NCBI GenBank assembly: GCA_022701925.1
Contig: JAKONM010000139.1
Location: 1 to 17,655 of the forward strand
Origin: Microbacteriaceae bacterium
Lineage (GTDB): Bacteria; Actinomycetota; Actinomycetes; Actinomycetales; Microbacteriaceae
Direction: 5' to 3'
DNA length: 17,655 bases
The notes under the pieces are model-generated. The model was not told the origin of the DNA, searched no databases, and saw nothing but the letters and a program-made list of their open reading frames with translations. Shown piece after piece: positions 6,145 through 12,801 of the stretch (its first letter is position 1; each line of letters opens with the position of its first letter). The position numbers were made by a program, and so were the translations under genes.

Positions 6145-7707
6145 ATGCACGATCCCGCCACGCCCCTGCGTCCGCAGCACCCCGACCCCCGCCCCCTGAC
6201 CGGACTGCTGCAGCACCTGGGCCTGCGGGCGGAGGGGTCGCCGCCCGCGGGCACGGTGAGCGGTGTCGCCTCCCGCGCGCAGGCCGTGGCCGTCGGCGAC
6301 CTGTTCGTCGCGCTGCCGGGCGCCCGCGCGCACGGGGCCGAGTTCGCGCGGGCCGCCGCGGCCGCCGGCGCCGTCGCGGTGCTGACCGACCCCGCCGGGG
6401 CGCGGCTGGCCGCGGGCGCCGGGCTGCCGGTCCTGGTCGCGGACCGTCCCCGCGCGCTGCTCGGCGCGGCCGCCGCCTGGGTGCACCGCACGCGCGACCG
6501 GGCGCCGCTGCTGCTGGGCGTCACCGGCACCAACGGCAAGACCACGACGGTGCACCTGCTCGAGCACCTGCTGCAGCGGCTGGACGTGCCGGCCGGGGTC
6601 AGCAGCACCACGGAGCGGGGCTTCGGCGACGAGCGGGCGGCCAGCACGCTGACCACGCCGGAGGCCGACGAGCTGCACGCGCTGCTGGCCCGCATGGCGG
6701 AGTCCGGGGTGCGCGCCGCGGCCCTGGAGGTCAGCGCGCAGGCGCTGGTGCGCCACCGGGTCGACGGGGTGCTGTTCGACGTCGCCGGCTTCACCAACCT
6801 GACCCACGACCACCTGGACGACTTCGGCACCATGGGCGCCTACCTGCGGGCCAAGGCGTCGCTGTTCCAGCCGGGCCGCAGCCGCAGCGCCGTCGTCTGC
6901 GTCGACGGGGCCGCGGGGCGGCGCATCGCGGCGGGCTCGGGCGTGCCGACCGCGACGGTGACGACCCTGCCGGGCGGCACGGCCGACTGGCGGGTCTCCG
7001 GCCTCCGTGCGGAGGCCGAAGACACGGCCTTCTCGTTGCGCGGGCCGGACGGCGCGCGCCTGGAGGTCGCCGTCGGGCTGCTCGGGACGCACCAGGCGGC
7101 GAACGCCGCCGTCGCGATCGTGATGCTGCTGCAGGCCGGGTGGCCGGTGGAGCGCCTGGCCGAGGCGCTGGCCGCGGGTCCCCTGCGCCCCGCGCTGCCC
7201 GGCCGGCTGGAGCGGGTGCCCGGGTCGGAGCACCCGGCCGTCTGGCTGGACGTGGCGCACACCCCGGACGCGCTGGCGAAGGCGCTGGAGGCCCTGCGTC
7301 CGCGCACCGCGGGACGTGTGGTCGTGGTGTTCGGCGCGGACGGCGACCGCGACCCGACGAAGCGGGCGCCGATGGGCCGCATCGCGGCCGCGCTGGCGGA
7401 CGAGGTCGTGCTTCACGACCACCACAGCCGCTTCGAGGACCCGGAGCGGGTGCTCGCGATGGTGCTCGAGGGGACCGGACGGGGGCCGGAGGTGCACGTC
7501 GTGCTCGACCCCTCCGACGCGGTCAGGTTCGCCCTGGCCCGCGCCGGCTCGGACGGCGCGGTGCTGTGGGCGGGCACGGGCCGCACCGGCTACCGGGACG
7601 TGCGGGGCGCCAAGCGGCCGTACTCCTTCTGGGAGGAGGCCGGCCTCGCGGTGCGGGACCGGGCGGCCGATGGCGCTCAGCGGGTCGCGAGCGCGGCCGC
7701 CAGGTAG
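6145..7707 (+). CDS. MurE-like UDP-MurNAc-dipeptide ligase paralogue with altered substrate pocket
   Basis: This 520-aa protein has the full three-domain Mur ligase layout. The N-terminal UDP-sugar domain has SGVASRAQAVAVGDLFVALPG (40-60). The central ATPase has GVTGTNGKTTT (125-135), the TTP loop, EVSAQAL (195-201), FTNLTHDHLD (216-225) and AKASLF with the carbamylated-lysine position K237. The C-terminal domain has PGRLERV, DVAHTPDAL and FGADGDRDPTKRAPM. MurE normally adds the third stem-peptide residue. The C-terminal motifs that hold meso-diaminopimelate in E. coli-type MurE are changed: DNPR aligns with HHSR (426-429) and GKGHE with GTGRT (476-480). A different amino acid or a role outside standard peptidoglycan is inferred. 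It stands alone, outside any division/cell-wall cluster. The 3' end overlaps the convergent DUF202 gene by 31 nt. No good Shine-Dalgarno or promoter was seen. Confidence 0.85.
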   Translation: MHDPATPLRPQHPDPRPLTGLLQHLGLRAEGSPPAGTVSGVASRAQAVAVGDLFVALPGARAHGAEFARAAAAAGAVAVLTDPAGARLAAGAGLPVLVADRPRALLGAAAAWVHRTRDRAPLLLGVTGTNGKTTTVHLLEHLLQRLDVPAGVSSTTERGFGDERAASTLTTPEADELHALLARMAESGVRAAALEVSAQALVRHRVDGVLFDVAGFTNLTHDHLDDFGTMGAYLRAKASLFQPGRSRSAVVCVDGAAGRRIAAGSGVPTATVTTLPGGTADWRVSGLRAEAEDTAFSLRGPDGARLEVAVGLLGTHQAANAAVAIVMLLQAGWPVERLAEALAAGPLRPALPGRLERVPGSEHPAVWLDVAHTPDALAKALEALRPRTAGRVVVVFGADGDRDPTKRAPMGRIAAALADEVVLHDHHSRFEDPERVLAMVLEGTGRGPEVHVVLDPSDAVRFALARAGSDGAVLWAGTGRTGYRDVRGAKRPYSFWEEAGLAVRDRAADGAQRVASAAAR

Positions 7708-8006
7708 AGCAGTCCGAGCGCGGCGCCCGCGGCGGCGAGCACCGCGGTCGCGGCCAGCAGGGCGCCGCCCGGCAGCACGTCCTCCGACGACCGGAAGGCG
7801 GCGTCGACCGCTCCGGCCCGGCGCCGCGCGGCGGTCCACAGCCCGACCGCCGCGAGCACGCCCGCCAGGCCCGTCGCGATCGTCCAGTCGCCGAGCACCG
7901 CGGGCAGCACCCGCACGGACACCAGCGCTCCGACCGCCAGGGCGAGCGCCGTCCGCCGCCACGCGAGCGCCGTGCGCTCCGGTTGCAGACCGCCGTCCGG
8001 ACTCAC
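7677..8006 (-). CDS. DUF202 (YidH-like) small membrane protein
   Basis: This 109-aa protein has three predicted membrane segments. The N-terminal signature LQPERTALAWRRTALALAV is typical of DUF202 (PF02656). Biochemical function of the family is unknown. The GTG start at 8006-8004 overlaps the TGA of the upstream DUF202 gene (GTGA), so the two are translationally coupled. The 3' end overlaps the MurE-like gene tail to tail. Confidence 0.8.
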   Translation of the reverse strand: MSPDGGLQPERTALAWRRTALALAVGALVSVRVLPAVLGDWTIATGLAGVLAAVGLWTAARRRAGAVDAAFRSSEDVLPGGALLAATAVLAAAGAALGLLYLAAALATR

Positions 8007-8368
8007 CGCAGCACGACCCCGAGGACGACCAGCACCGCGACCACCAGCACGCCCGCGGCGAGGGGGCCGGTGACGACCGACGCGGGCAGCGGCTGCCGCA
8101 GCCGCAGCGCCCGCTCCGTCGCGGCCCAGCCGGTCCAGGCCAGCACCGGCACCGCCAGGCCGAGCACCAGCAGCACCAGCGCGGTCGCGACCCGGATGGG
8201 CTCCGGCAGGGGCAGCGCCACCGCGTCCACGGCCACCCCGCCGGCGATCAGCGCCAGCGCGGTGCGGATCCAGGCCAGGAAGGTGCGCTCGTTCGCCAGG
8301 CTGAAGCGGGGGTCGGGCTCCTCGCCCCGCCCGTAGACCGACCTCGGGAACCGGGACCCTGGCTGCAC
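8003..8368 (-). CDS. DUF202 (YidH-like) small membrane protein, first of pair
   Basis: This 121-aa protein has a short charged N-terminus followed by DPRFSLANERTFLAWIRTAL, the classic DUF202 signature, then three hydrophobic membrane spans. Two adjacent DUF202 genes resemble the yidH-yidG pair of E. coli. The GTG start at 8368 is supported by a -10-like hexamer 7 nt upstream and no Shine-Dalgarno. Function unknown; the two products probably form a membrane hetero-oligomer. Confidence 0.8.
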   Translation of the reverse strand: MQPGSRFPRSVYGRGEEPDPRFSLANERTFLAWIRTALALIAGGVAVDAVALPLPEPIRVATALVLLVLGLAVPVLAWTGWAATERALRLRQPLPASVVTGPLAAGVLVVAVLVVLGVVLR

Positions 8369-8375
8369 GACGCGA

Positions 8376-8381
8376 AGCCTG
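8376..8381 (-). promoter_or_regulatory. Putative leaderless -10 of the DUF202 pair
   Basis: On the minus strand CAGGCT ends 7 nt before the GTG at 8368. It fits the xAnnnT pattern seen elsewhere here, but the match is weak on its own. Confidence 0.3.
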
Positions 8382-8454
8382 GCACGCCCGGTCGCGCCGG
8401 CACCGGGCGCGCGACGCGCCTCGAGGGGTCGAAGGCCCGTGGCCGCCCGGACGC

Positions 8455-8500
8455 TACCGTCGGCGGGGGCCCCCGCGGTCCCCCGACCGCACCGAGGAGG
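8455..8500 (+). promoter_or_regulatory. Promoter -10 and ribosome binding site of the transglycosylase-like gene
   Basis: TACCGT at 8455-8460 is a TAnnnT -10 element. GAGGAGG at 8494-8500 is a strong Shine-Dalgarno 5 nt before the GTG at 8506, fixing the start. This gene therefore has a leader, unlike several neighbours. Confidence 0.55.
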
Positions 8501-8505
8501 CGCCC

Positions 8506-9183
8506 GTGCCCGACGCCGTCGACGACGACGCCCCGGCGATCCCGGCCCTCGACGGCGGCGCGCCGGACATCGAGCCCGACCTCGGGGCGGCCCCCGACGG
8601 CCCGCTCGACCGCACGCCCCGGGTGCGCACCGTGCTGCTCAGCACCCTGACCACGCTGGCGGGCACCGGCCTCGCGGTCGTGCTCTTCTCCAACGCCTAC
8701 GCGGCCCCGGTGGTCGGCCCGGGCGCCGAGCCCTCCGCGACGGCCGTCGGCGTGCAGCAGTACGCGACGAGCGGGGACTACGACCTGGAGGCCGTGAAGC
8801 GCGACCGTCTGAAGGCCGTGGAGGTCGTCGCGGGCGCGGCCGGCGGCGCCGTGGACCTGCCCGCGCTGAAGCCGGTGGCGCCGGCGGGCGAGGCGCAGCA
8901 GTACGCCGCCGCGCAGGTGAGTGCACGGGGCTGGTCGAAGAAGGACTTCGCCTGCCTGGTCAGCCTGTGGAACAAGGAGTCGGGGTGGAACGCCCACGCC
9001 GGCCGGGTGAACGGCCCCTACGGCATCCCGCAGGCCTACCCCGGCACGAAGATGGCCGCCGCGGGCGGGGACTGGCTGAACGACCACCGCGTGCAGATCC
9101 GCTGGGGCCTCGGCTACATCGCCGGCCGCTACGGCACCCCGTGCGGGGCCTGGGCCAGCTCGGTCTCGACCGGCTCCTACTGA
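8506..9183 (+). CDS. Membrane-anchored transglycosylase-like (SLT / aggregation-promoting-factor C-terminal type) protein
   Basis: This 225-aa protein has an acidic, proline-rich cytosolic N-terminus (1-38) and one membrane span or uncleaved signal (about 40-65, VRTVLLSTLTTLAGTGLAVV). An alanine-rich linker leads to a C-terminal lysozyme-fold domain (about 140-225). The latter has LWNKESGWN with candidate catalytic E158, NGPYGIPQAYPGTKMA, QIRWGLGYIAGRYG and a terminal CGAWAS. C150 and C213 could form a disulfide. Such domains cleave glycan strands of peptidoglycan outside the cell, acting in wall remodelling. The start is set by a GAGGAGG site. The gene is convergent with the D,D-carboxypeptidase, leaving 9 nt between stops, so both neighbours act on the wall. 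Confidence 0.8.
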   Translation: MPDAVDDDAPAIPALDGGAPDIEPDLGAAPDGPLDRTPRVRTVLLSTLTTLAGTGLAVVLFSNAYAAPVVGPGAEPSATAVGVQQYATSGDYDLEAVKRDRLKAVEVVAGAAGGAVDLPALKPVAPAGEAQQYAAAQVSARGWSKKDFACLVSLWNKESGWNAHAGRVNGPYGIPQAYPGTKMAAAGGDWLNDHRVQIRWGLGYIAGRYGTPCGAWASSVSTGSY

Positions 9184-9192
9184 CCGCGCGGC

Positions 9193-10008
9193 TCAGCGGT
9201 AGTCGGGGGAGGCGGGCAGGCCGAAGACGCGCTCCAGCAGCGGCTGGTCCGTGCGGTGCATGTGCTTCGACAGCGCGGTGCCGACGTAGCGGAAGTGCCA
9301 CGGCTCCCACTGGATGCCGGTGACGGCCTGCTGCCCCTTCGGGTAGCGCAGGATCCAGCCGTAGCGCCAGGCGTTGGCGGCCAGCCACTTCCCCGCCGGG
9401 GTCGTGGCGAAGCAGGTCGCGATGCCGCAGCGCCCCGACGCGTCGCCCAGGTCGTCGGCGAGGCCGGTCTGGTGCTCGCTGTAGCCCGGTCGCGCCGTGA
9501 GGCGCTCCGTCGCCGCCCGCCCCAGCGACCGCAGGTTGCGCTCGTAGATCGACTTCTGCACCGTGTACGCGCGGTAGGCCGACAGCGACGTCACGCCGAC
9601 CCCGTCGCGCTTCGCGGCGGCGACCATCCGCTCCAGCGCGGCAGCCGCCGGCTTCCGCAGCCGCGGCACGTTGGTGTGCGGCACGTCGGGCTGCACCAGG
9701 TCCTGCGGCACCCAGCTCTTCGGCCGCAGCGGCCGGCGCTTGTCCACGACGACCCAGATGCTGCGCGGGTCGTCGACCGAGTGCTGCTCGAGGTCGAAGC
9801 CGGAGGCCGACGCCGCCGCGCGCGTGGGCGCCGGCGACGAGCTGGAGGCGGAGACCCTGGAGCCCGAGCCGGCCGTCGCCGATGCGGAGGGGGTGCCCGG
9901 CACCGTGGGCGCGGCCGAGGGCGTGCCCGACGCCGGTGCCGTGCACCCGGTCAGGGCCACGACCAGCAGACCCATCAGGACCGCGCTCCCCCGCGCACGA
10001 CGCACCAC
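9193..10008 (-). CDS. VanY-type D-alanyl-D-alanine carboxypeptidase lipoprotein
   Basis: This 271-aa zinc peptidase is of the M15B family. Starting at GTG 10008 the protein begins MVRRARGSAVLMGLLVVALT and continues into a lipobox ending at C22, a textbook lipoprotein signal; an in-frame open stretch extends far upstream but has no support. A Ser/Thr/Ala/Pro-rich linker (about 25-70) leads to the catalytic domain. The motif YSEHQTGLADDL gives zinc ligands H179 and D186 in the SxHxxGxAxD pattern, and WEPWHFRYVG supplies the catalytic E235 and third ligand H238. It trims the terminal D-Ala from peptidoglycan stems outside the membrane. GTG 10005 or ATG 9975 are alternative starts. Nothing links it to vancomycin resistance; no VanS, VanH or VanX genes are near. 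Confidence 0.88.
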   Translation of the reverse strand: MVRRARGSAVLMGLLVVALTGCTAPASGTPSAAPTVPGTPSASATAGSGSRVSASSSSPAPTRAAASASGFDLEQHSVDDPRSIWVVVDKRRPLRPKSWVPQDLVQPDVPHTNVPRLRKPAAAALERMVAAAKRDGVGVTSLSAYRAYTVQKSIYERNLRSLGRAATERLTARPGYSEHQTGLADDLGDASGRCGIATCFATTPAGKWLAANAWRYGWILRYPKGQQAVTGIQWEPWHFRYVGTALSKHMHRTDQPLLERVFGLPASPDYR

Positions 10009-10014
10009 GGGCGG

Positions 10015-10020
10015 AGCATA
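10015..10020 (-). promoter_or_regulatory. Leaderless -10 element of the carboxypeptidase gene
   Basis: On the minus strand TATGCT is followed by 6 nt and then GTG at 10008. It is close to the consensus TATAAT and supports the chosen start. No Shine-Dalgarno is present. Confidence 0.55.
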
Positions 10021-10050
10021 TCCAGCGGTTCGACAGCGCCGCCCCAGCAG

Positions 10051-10094
10051 TGCGGGGCGTAAGTTCCTGCAGTCCCCGCAACTTTCTCGAGGAG
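10051..10094 (+). promoter_or_regulatory. DHA2 exporter promoter with nested inverted repeats and RBS
   Basis: The -10 candidate is TAAGTT at 10060-10065. Around it TGCGGGG (10051-10057) pairs with CCCCGCA (10074-10080), and AAGTT (10061-10065) with AACTT (10080-10084), centred near the palindrome CTGCAG (10067-10072). This could be an operator or a leader hairpin. GAGGAG at 10089-10094 is a clear Shine-Dalgarno for the ATG at 10099. Confidence 0.45.
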
Positions 10095-10098
10095 CCCG

Positions 10099-11922
10099 AT
10101 GACCGACCGCGCGCCGTCCACCGCCTCCCCCGCCTCGGGCTCCGAGGCGGTGATGACGCACCGCCAGATCCTGCTGATCATCGTCGGCCTGATGAGCGGC
10201 ATGTTCCTGTCGTCCCTCGACCAGACCGTCGTCGGCACGTCGATCCGCACCATCGCCGACGACCTGAACGGGCTGAGCCTGCAGGCCTGGGTGACGACCG
10301 CCTACCTGATCACGTCGACGATCTCGACGCCGATCCTGGGCAAGCTGTCCGACATCTTCGGCCGCCGTCCGATCTTCCTGATCGCGATCACGATCTTCCT
10401 GGCGGGCTCGCTGCTGTCCGGCACCGCGTGGAGCATGTACTCCCTGGCCGCCTTCCGCGCGCTGCAGGGCATCGGCGGCGGCGGGCTGATGGCCCTGGCG
10501 CTGACGATCATGGGCGACATCCTGGCGCCGCGGGAGCGGGCGAAGTACCAGGGCTACTTCCTGGCCGTGTTCGGCACCTCCAGCGTGATCGGCCCCCTGA
10601 TCGGCGGCCTGTTCGCGGGCGCCGACTCCATCCTGTTCATCACCGGCTGGCGCTGGGTCTTCCTGATCAACCTGCCGATCGGCGCCGTGGCGATGTTCAT
10701 GGTCGTCCGGTTCCTCAAGCTGCCGCCGCGCCACGGCATCGGCGTCGTCATCGACTGGTGGGGCGCGGTCTTCGTGATCATGGCCCTGGTGCCGGGCCTG
10801 ATCGTGGCCGAGCAGGGCCGCGAGTGGGGCTGGGACGCGCCCGGCTCCATCGCCTGCTACGCGATCGCCCTGGTGGGCGTCATCGGCTTCATCGTCACCG
10901 AGCGGCGGATGGGCGACGACGCGCTGATCCCGATGAAGCTGTTCCGCAACGCCACGTTCGCGATGTCGACGGTGCTGGGCGTGCTGGTCGGCTTCGCGAT
11001 GTTCGGCGCGCTGCTGACGGTGCCGCTCTACCTGCAGCTGGTCCAGGGCCTCGACCCGACCCAGTCGGGCCTCGCGATGATCCCGCTGATCCTGGGCCTC
11101 ATGTCCGCCTCGATCATCAGCGGTCAGACGATCGCCCGCACCGGCCGCTACCGGATCTTCCCGATCACCGGCACCGGCCTGCTGGTGGCGGCGTTCCTCT
11201 ACATGACCTTCATCACGCCGGACCGGCCGCTCTGGTGGGCCTGGATCGGCATGTTCGGCATCGGCGCGGGCCTCGGCCAGCTGATGCAGACCCTGACGAT
11301 CGCGAGCCAGAACGCCGTCGACGTGCGCTACATCGGCGTCGCGACCAGCAGCAGCACGTTCTTCCGGCAGATCGGCGGCACGCTGGGCACGGCCGTGCTC
11401 TTCTCGGTGCTGTTCAGCCGCCTGCCCGACACCCTGGGCGCGGCGTTCTCGAACCGGACCCTGGTGCAGCCCGCGCTGCAGGCCGCCGCCGACCCGTCGG
11501 TCGCGGGCGCAGCGGGCAACGCGGGGATCATGGAGCGCATCTACACGCCGCTGCTGCGCGCGGTGCAGGCCGGTACGGAGCCGGCGGCCGGCGGCGGGCT
11601 GGGCACGGCGCTCGACGGGGACACGTCGTTCCTCACGACCGCCTCCCGCGTGCTGAAGCTGCCGTTCCTGGTCGGCTTCACCGAGGCGATGGTGACCGTG
11701 TTCTGGGTCGCCTTCGCCGTGGCCGCCGTCGCGTTCGTGCTCAGCTGGTTCCTGAAGACCCCGCCGCTGCGCGAGAAGTCCGCGCTGCAGGAGGCCGCCG
11801 ACGCCGCGAAGGCCGCCGGGGCGATGGTGGCGCCGGGCGGCCCGCAGCAGCAGCAGCCGGACGCCCGCGACGCGCAGGACCCGCGCACCGGCGACCCGAT
11901 CGGGGCGCCGGACCGGCGCTGA
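10099..11922 (+). CDS. DHA2-family (14-TM) MFS drug exporter
   Basis: This 607-aa inner-membrane proton/drug antiporter has, in order: LDQTVV (40-45), the DHA2 motif in TM1; GKLSDIFGRRP (81-91), MFS motif A; RALQGIGGG (120-128), motif B; and GTSSVIGPLIGG (159-170), the antiporter motif C. The many hydrophobic spans fit 14 TM helices. A long extracytoplasmic loop (about 450-535) precedes the last span, and the cytosolic tail ends in a glutamine run and charged residues. Relatives include EmrB, LfrA and QacA; substrate cannot be told from sequence. The ATG at 10099 has a strong ribosome site, with ATG 10153 as an alternative. It is divergent from the carboxypeptidase gene. A TetR or MarR regulator is usual for such exporters but none is adjacent. 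Confidence 0.9.
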   Translation: MTDRAPSTASPASGSEAVMTHRQILLIIVGLMSGMFLSSLDQTVVGTSIRTIADDLNGLSLQAWVTTAYLITSTISTPILGKLSDIFGRRPIFLIAITIFLAGSLLSGTAWSMYSLAAFRALQGIGGGGLMALALTIMGDILAPRERAKYQGYFLAVFGTSSVIGPLIGGLFAGADSILFITGWRWVFLINLPIGAVAMFMVVRFLKLPPRHGIGVVIDWWGAVFVIMALVPGLIVAEQGREWGWDAPGSIACYAIALVGVIGFIVTERRMGDDALIPMKLFRNATFAMSTVLGVLVGFAMFGALLTVPLYLQLVQGLDPTQSGLAMIPLILGLMSASIISGQTIARTGRYRIFPITGTGLLVAAFLYMTFITPDRPLWWAWIGMFGIGAGLGQLMQTLTIASQNAVDVRYIGVATSSSTFFRQIGGTLGTAVLFSVLFSRLPDTLGAAFSNRTLVQPALQAAADPSVAGAAGNAGIMERIYTPLLRAVQAGTEPAAGGGLGTALDGDTSFLTTASRVLKLPFLVGFTEAMVTVFWVAFAVAAVAFVLSWFLKTPPLREKSALQEAADAAKAAGAMVAPGGPQQQQPDARDAQDPRTGDPIGAPDRR

Positions 11923-11941
11923 TCGGCGTCGGGACCGGCCC

Positions 11942-11976
11942 GTCGTGCCCCGTCCCGCTCAGGGGCGGGGCACGAC
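11942..11976. terminator. Bidirectional hairpin shared by exporter and usp genes
   Basis: GTCGTGCCCCG at 11942-11952 pairs perfectly with CGGGGCACGAC at 11966-11976 (11 bp, 13-nt loop) between convergent genes. The usp stop codon (11959-11961) lies in the loop, and the right arm encodes the last residues of the stress protein (VVPRP). Confidence 0.75.
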
Positions 11977-12801
11977 CATGACCGGGATGCGCGCGCGCCG
12001 CAGCACCCGCGCGGACACGCCGCCCAGCAGCACCCGTCGTGCGGGGCCGTAGCCGCGGGAGCCGCACACCAGCAGGTCGAACTCGTCCGGCAGCAGGTCG
12101 GCCAGGGCGTCGACGACCGGCGGTTCGAGCAGCCGGACGTCCTCCCCCGCGCTCGCCGCGCGGATGGAGCCCGCGAAGTCGTCGCGCACCCCCTCGGCGT
12201 AGCGCCGCGGCTCCCCCAGCCCCGGCCCGGCCGTGGCGGGCATCACGCCGACGATCGTCAGCCGGGCGCCCAGCTCGGCGGCCAGCGCCCGGGCCCCCGA
12301 CAGGGCGGCCCGGCCGTCGGGGGTGTCGATGAAGGCGACCGCGATGCGGCGGATCGCCGGGGCCGCGAACTCCTCGTAGTCCCACGGCACCAGCACCACC
12401 GGCCCCGGGGCGCCCGTCAGCAGGCGCTCGGCCGTGCTGCCCGGCGCCGTGCGGCGGCTGCCGCGGGCGTCGTGCGAGCCGAGCACGGCGATGACGCCGG
12501 GACCGGCGGCCTCCATCACCTCGTGCAGCCCGCGGGGCGCCGACTCCGCGGCGCGGGCGGTCCAGCGCGCGACGCCCGTTCCCGGCATCGCAGCCCTGGC
12601 GCCGTCGAGGATCGCCTGGGCCTCGGCGCGGTTGTGGGCCACCCACTCGCTGTCCGCGCGCCCCACGCCGACCGGCACCTGGCCCGGGTAGACCGTGACC
12701 GCCTGCAGCGGCCGCGAGTCCGCGCCCGCGAGCAGCGCCGCGAACGCCAGCACGTCCGGGATCGCGGCGCCCTTGCAGGCCGCGACGACCGGGGCGGTCA
12801 C
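11959..12801 (-). CDS. Tandem-domain universal stress protein
   Basis: This 280-aa cytosolic protein has two UspA folds. Domain 1 (about 1-140) begins APVVAACKG and ends VVLVP, with a degenerate nucleotide loop. Domain 2 (about 150-280) begins RRIAVAFIDTPDGRAAL and carries GSRGYGPARRVLLGG (247-261), close to the G2xG9xG(S/T) ATP-binding motif, except that the final Ser/Thr is Gly; it ends IPVMVVPRP. The GTG start at 12801 overlaps the permease TGA (GTGA), so it is translationally coupled to the amino-acid transporter. Usp domains are often linked or fused to APC and ion transporters and are thought to tune them by nucleotide binding; that role here is inferred from coupling. An open frame continues upstream across the permease gene in another frame but is a GC artefact. 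Confidence 0.88.
   Translation of the reverse strand: MTAPVVAACKGAAIPDVLAFAALLAGADSRPLQAVTVYPGQVPVGVGRADSEWVAHNRAEAQAILDGARAAMPGTGVARWTARAAESAPRGLHEVMEAAGPGVIAVLGSHDARGSRRTAPGSTAERLLTGAPGPVVLVPWDYEEFAAPAIRRIAVAFIDTPDGRAALSGARALAAELGARLTIVGVMPATAGPGLGEPRRYAEGVRDDFAGSIRAASAGEDVRLLEPPVVDALADLLPDEFDLLVCGSRGYGPARRVLLGGVSARVLRRARIPVMVVPRP

Noticed and set aside
9193..10008. Vancomycin-resistance locus
   Set aside because: Only a VanY-like carboxypeptidase is present; no sensor kinase, lactate dehydrogenase, D-Ala-D-Lac ligase or VanX gene is nearby.
10009..10734. Upstream extension of the carboxypeptidase frame to 513 codons
   Set aside because: It would bury the lipoprotein signal peptide mid-protein and run antisense through the DHA2 exporter; the -10 and signal sequence place the start at 10008.
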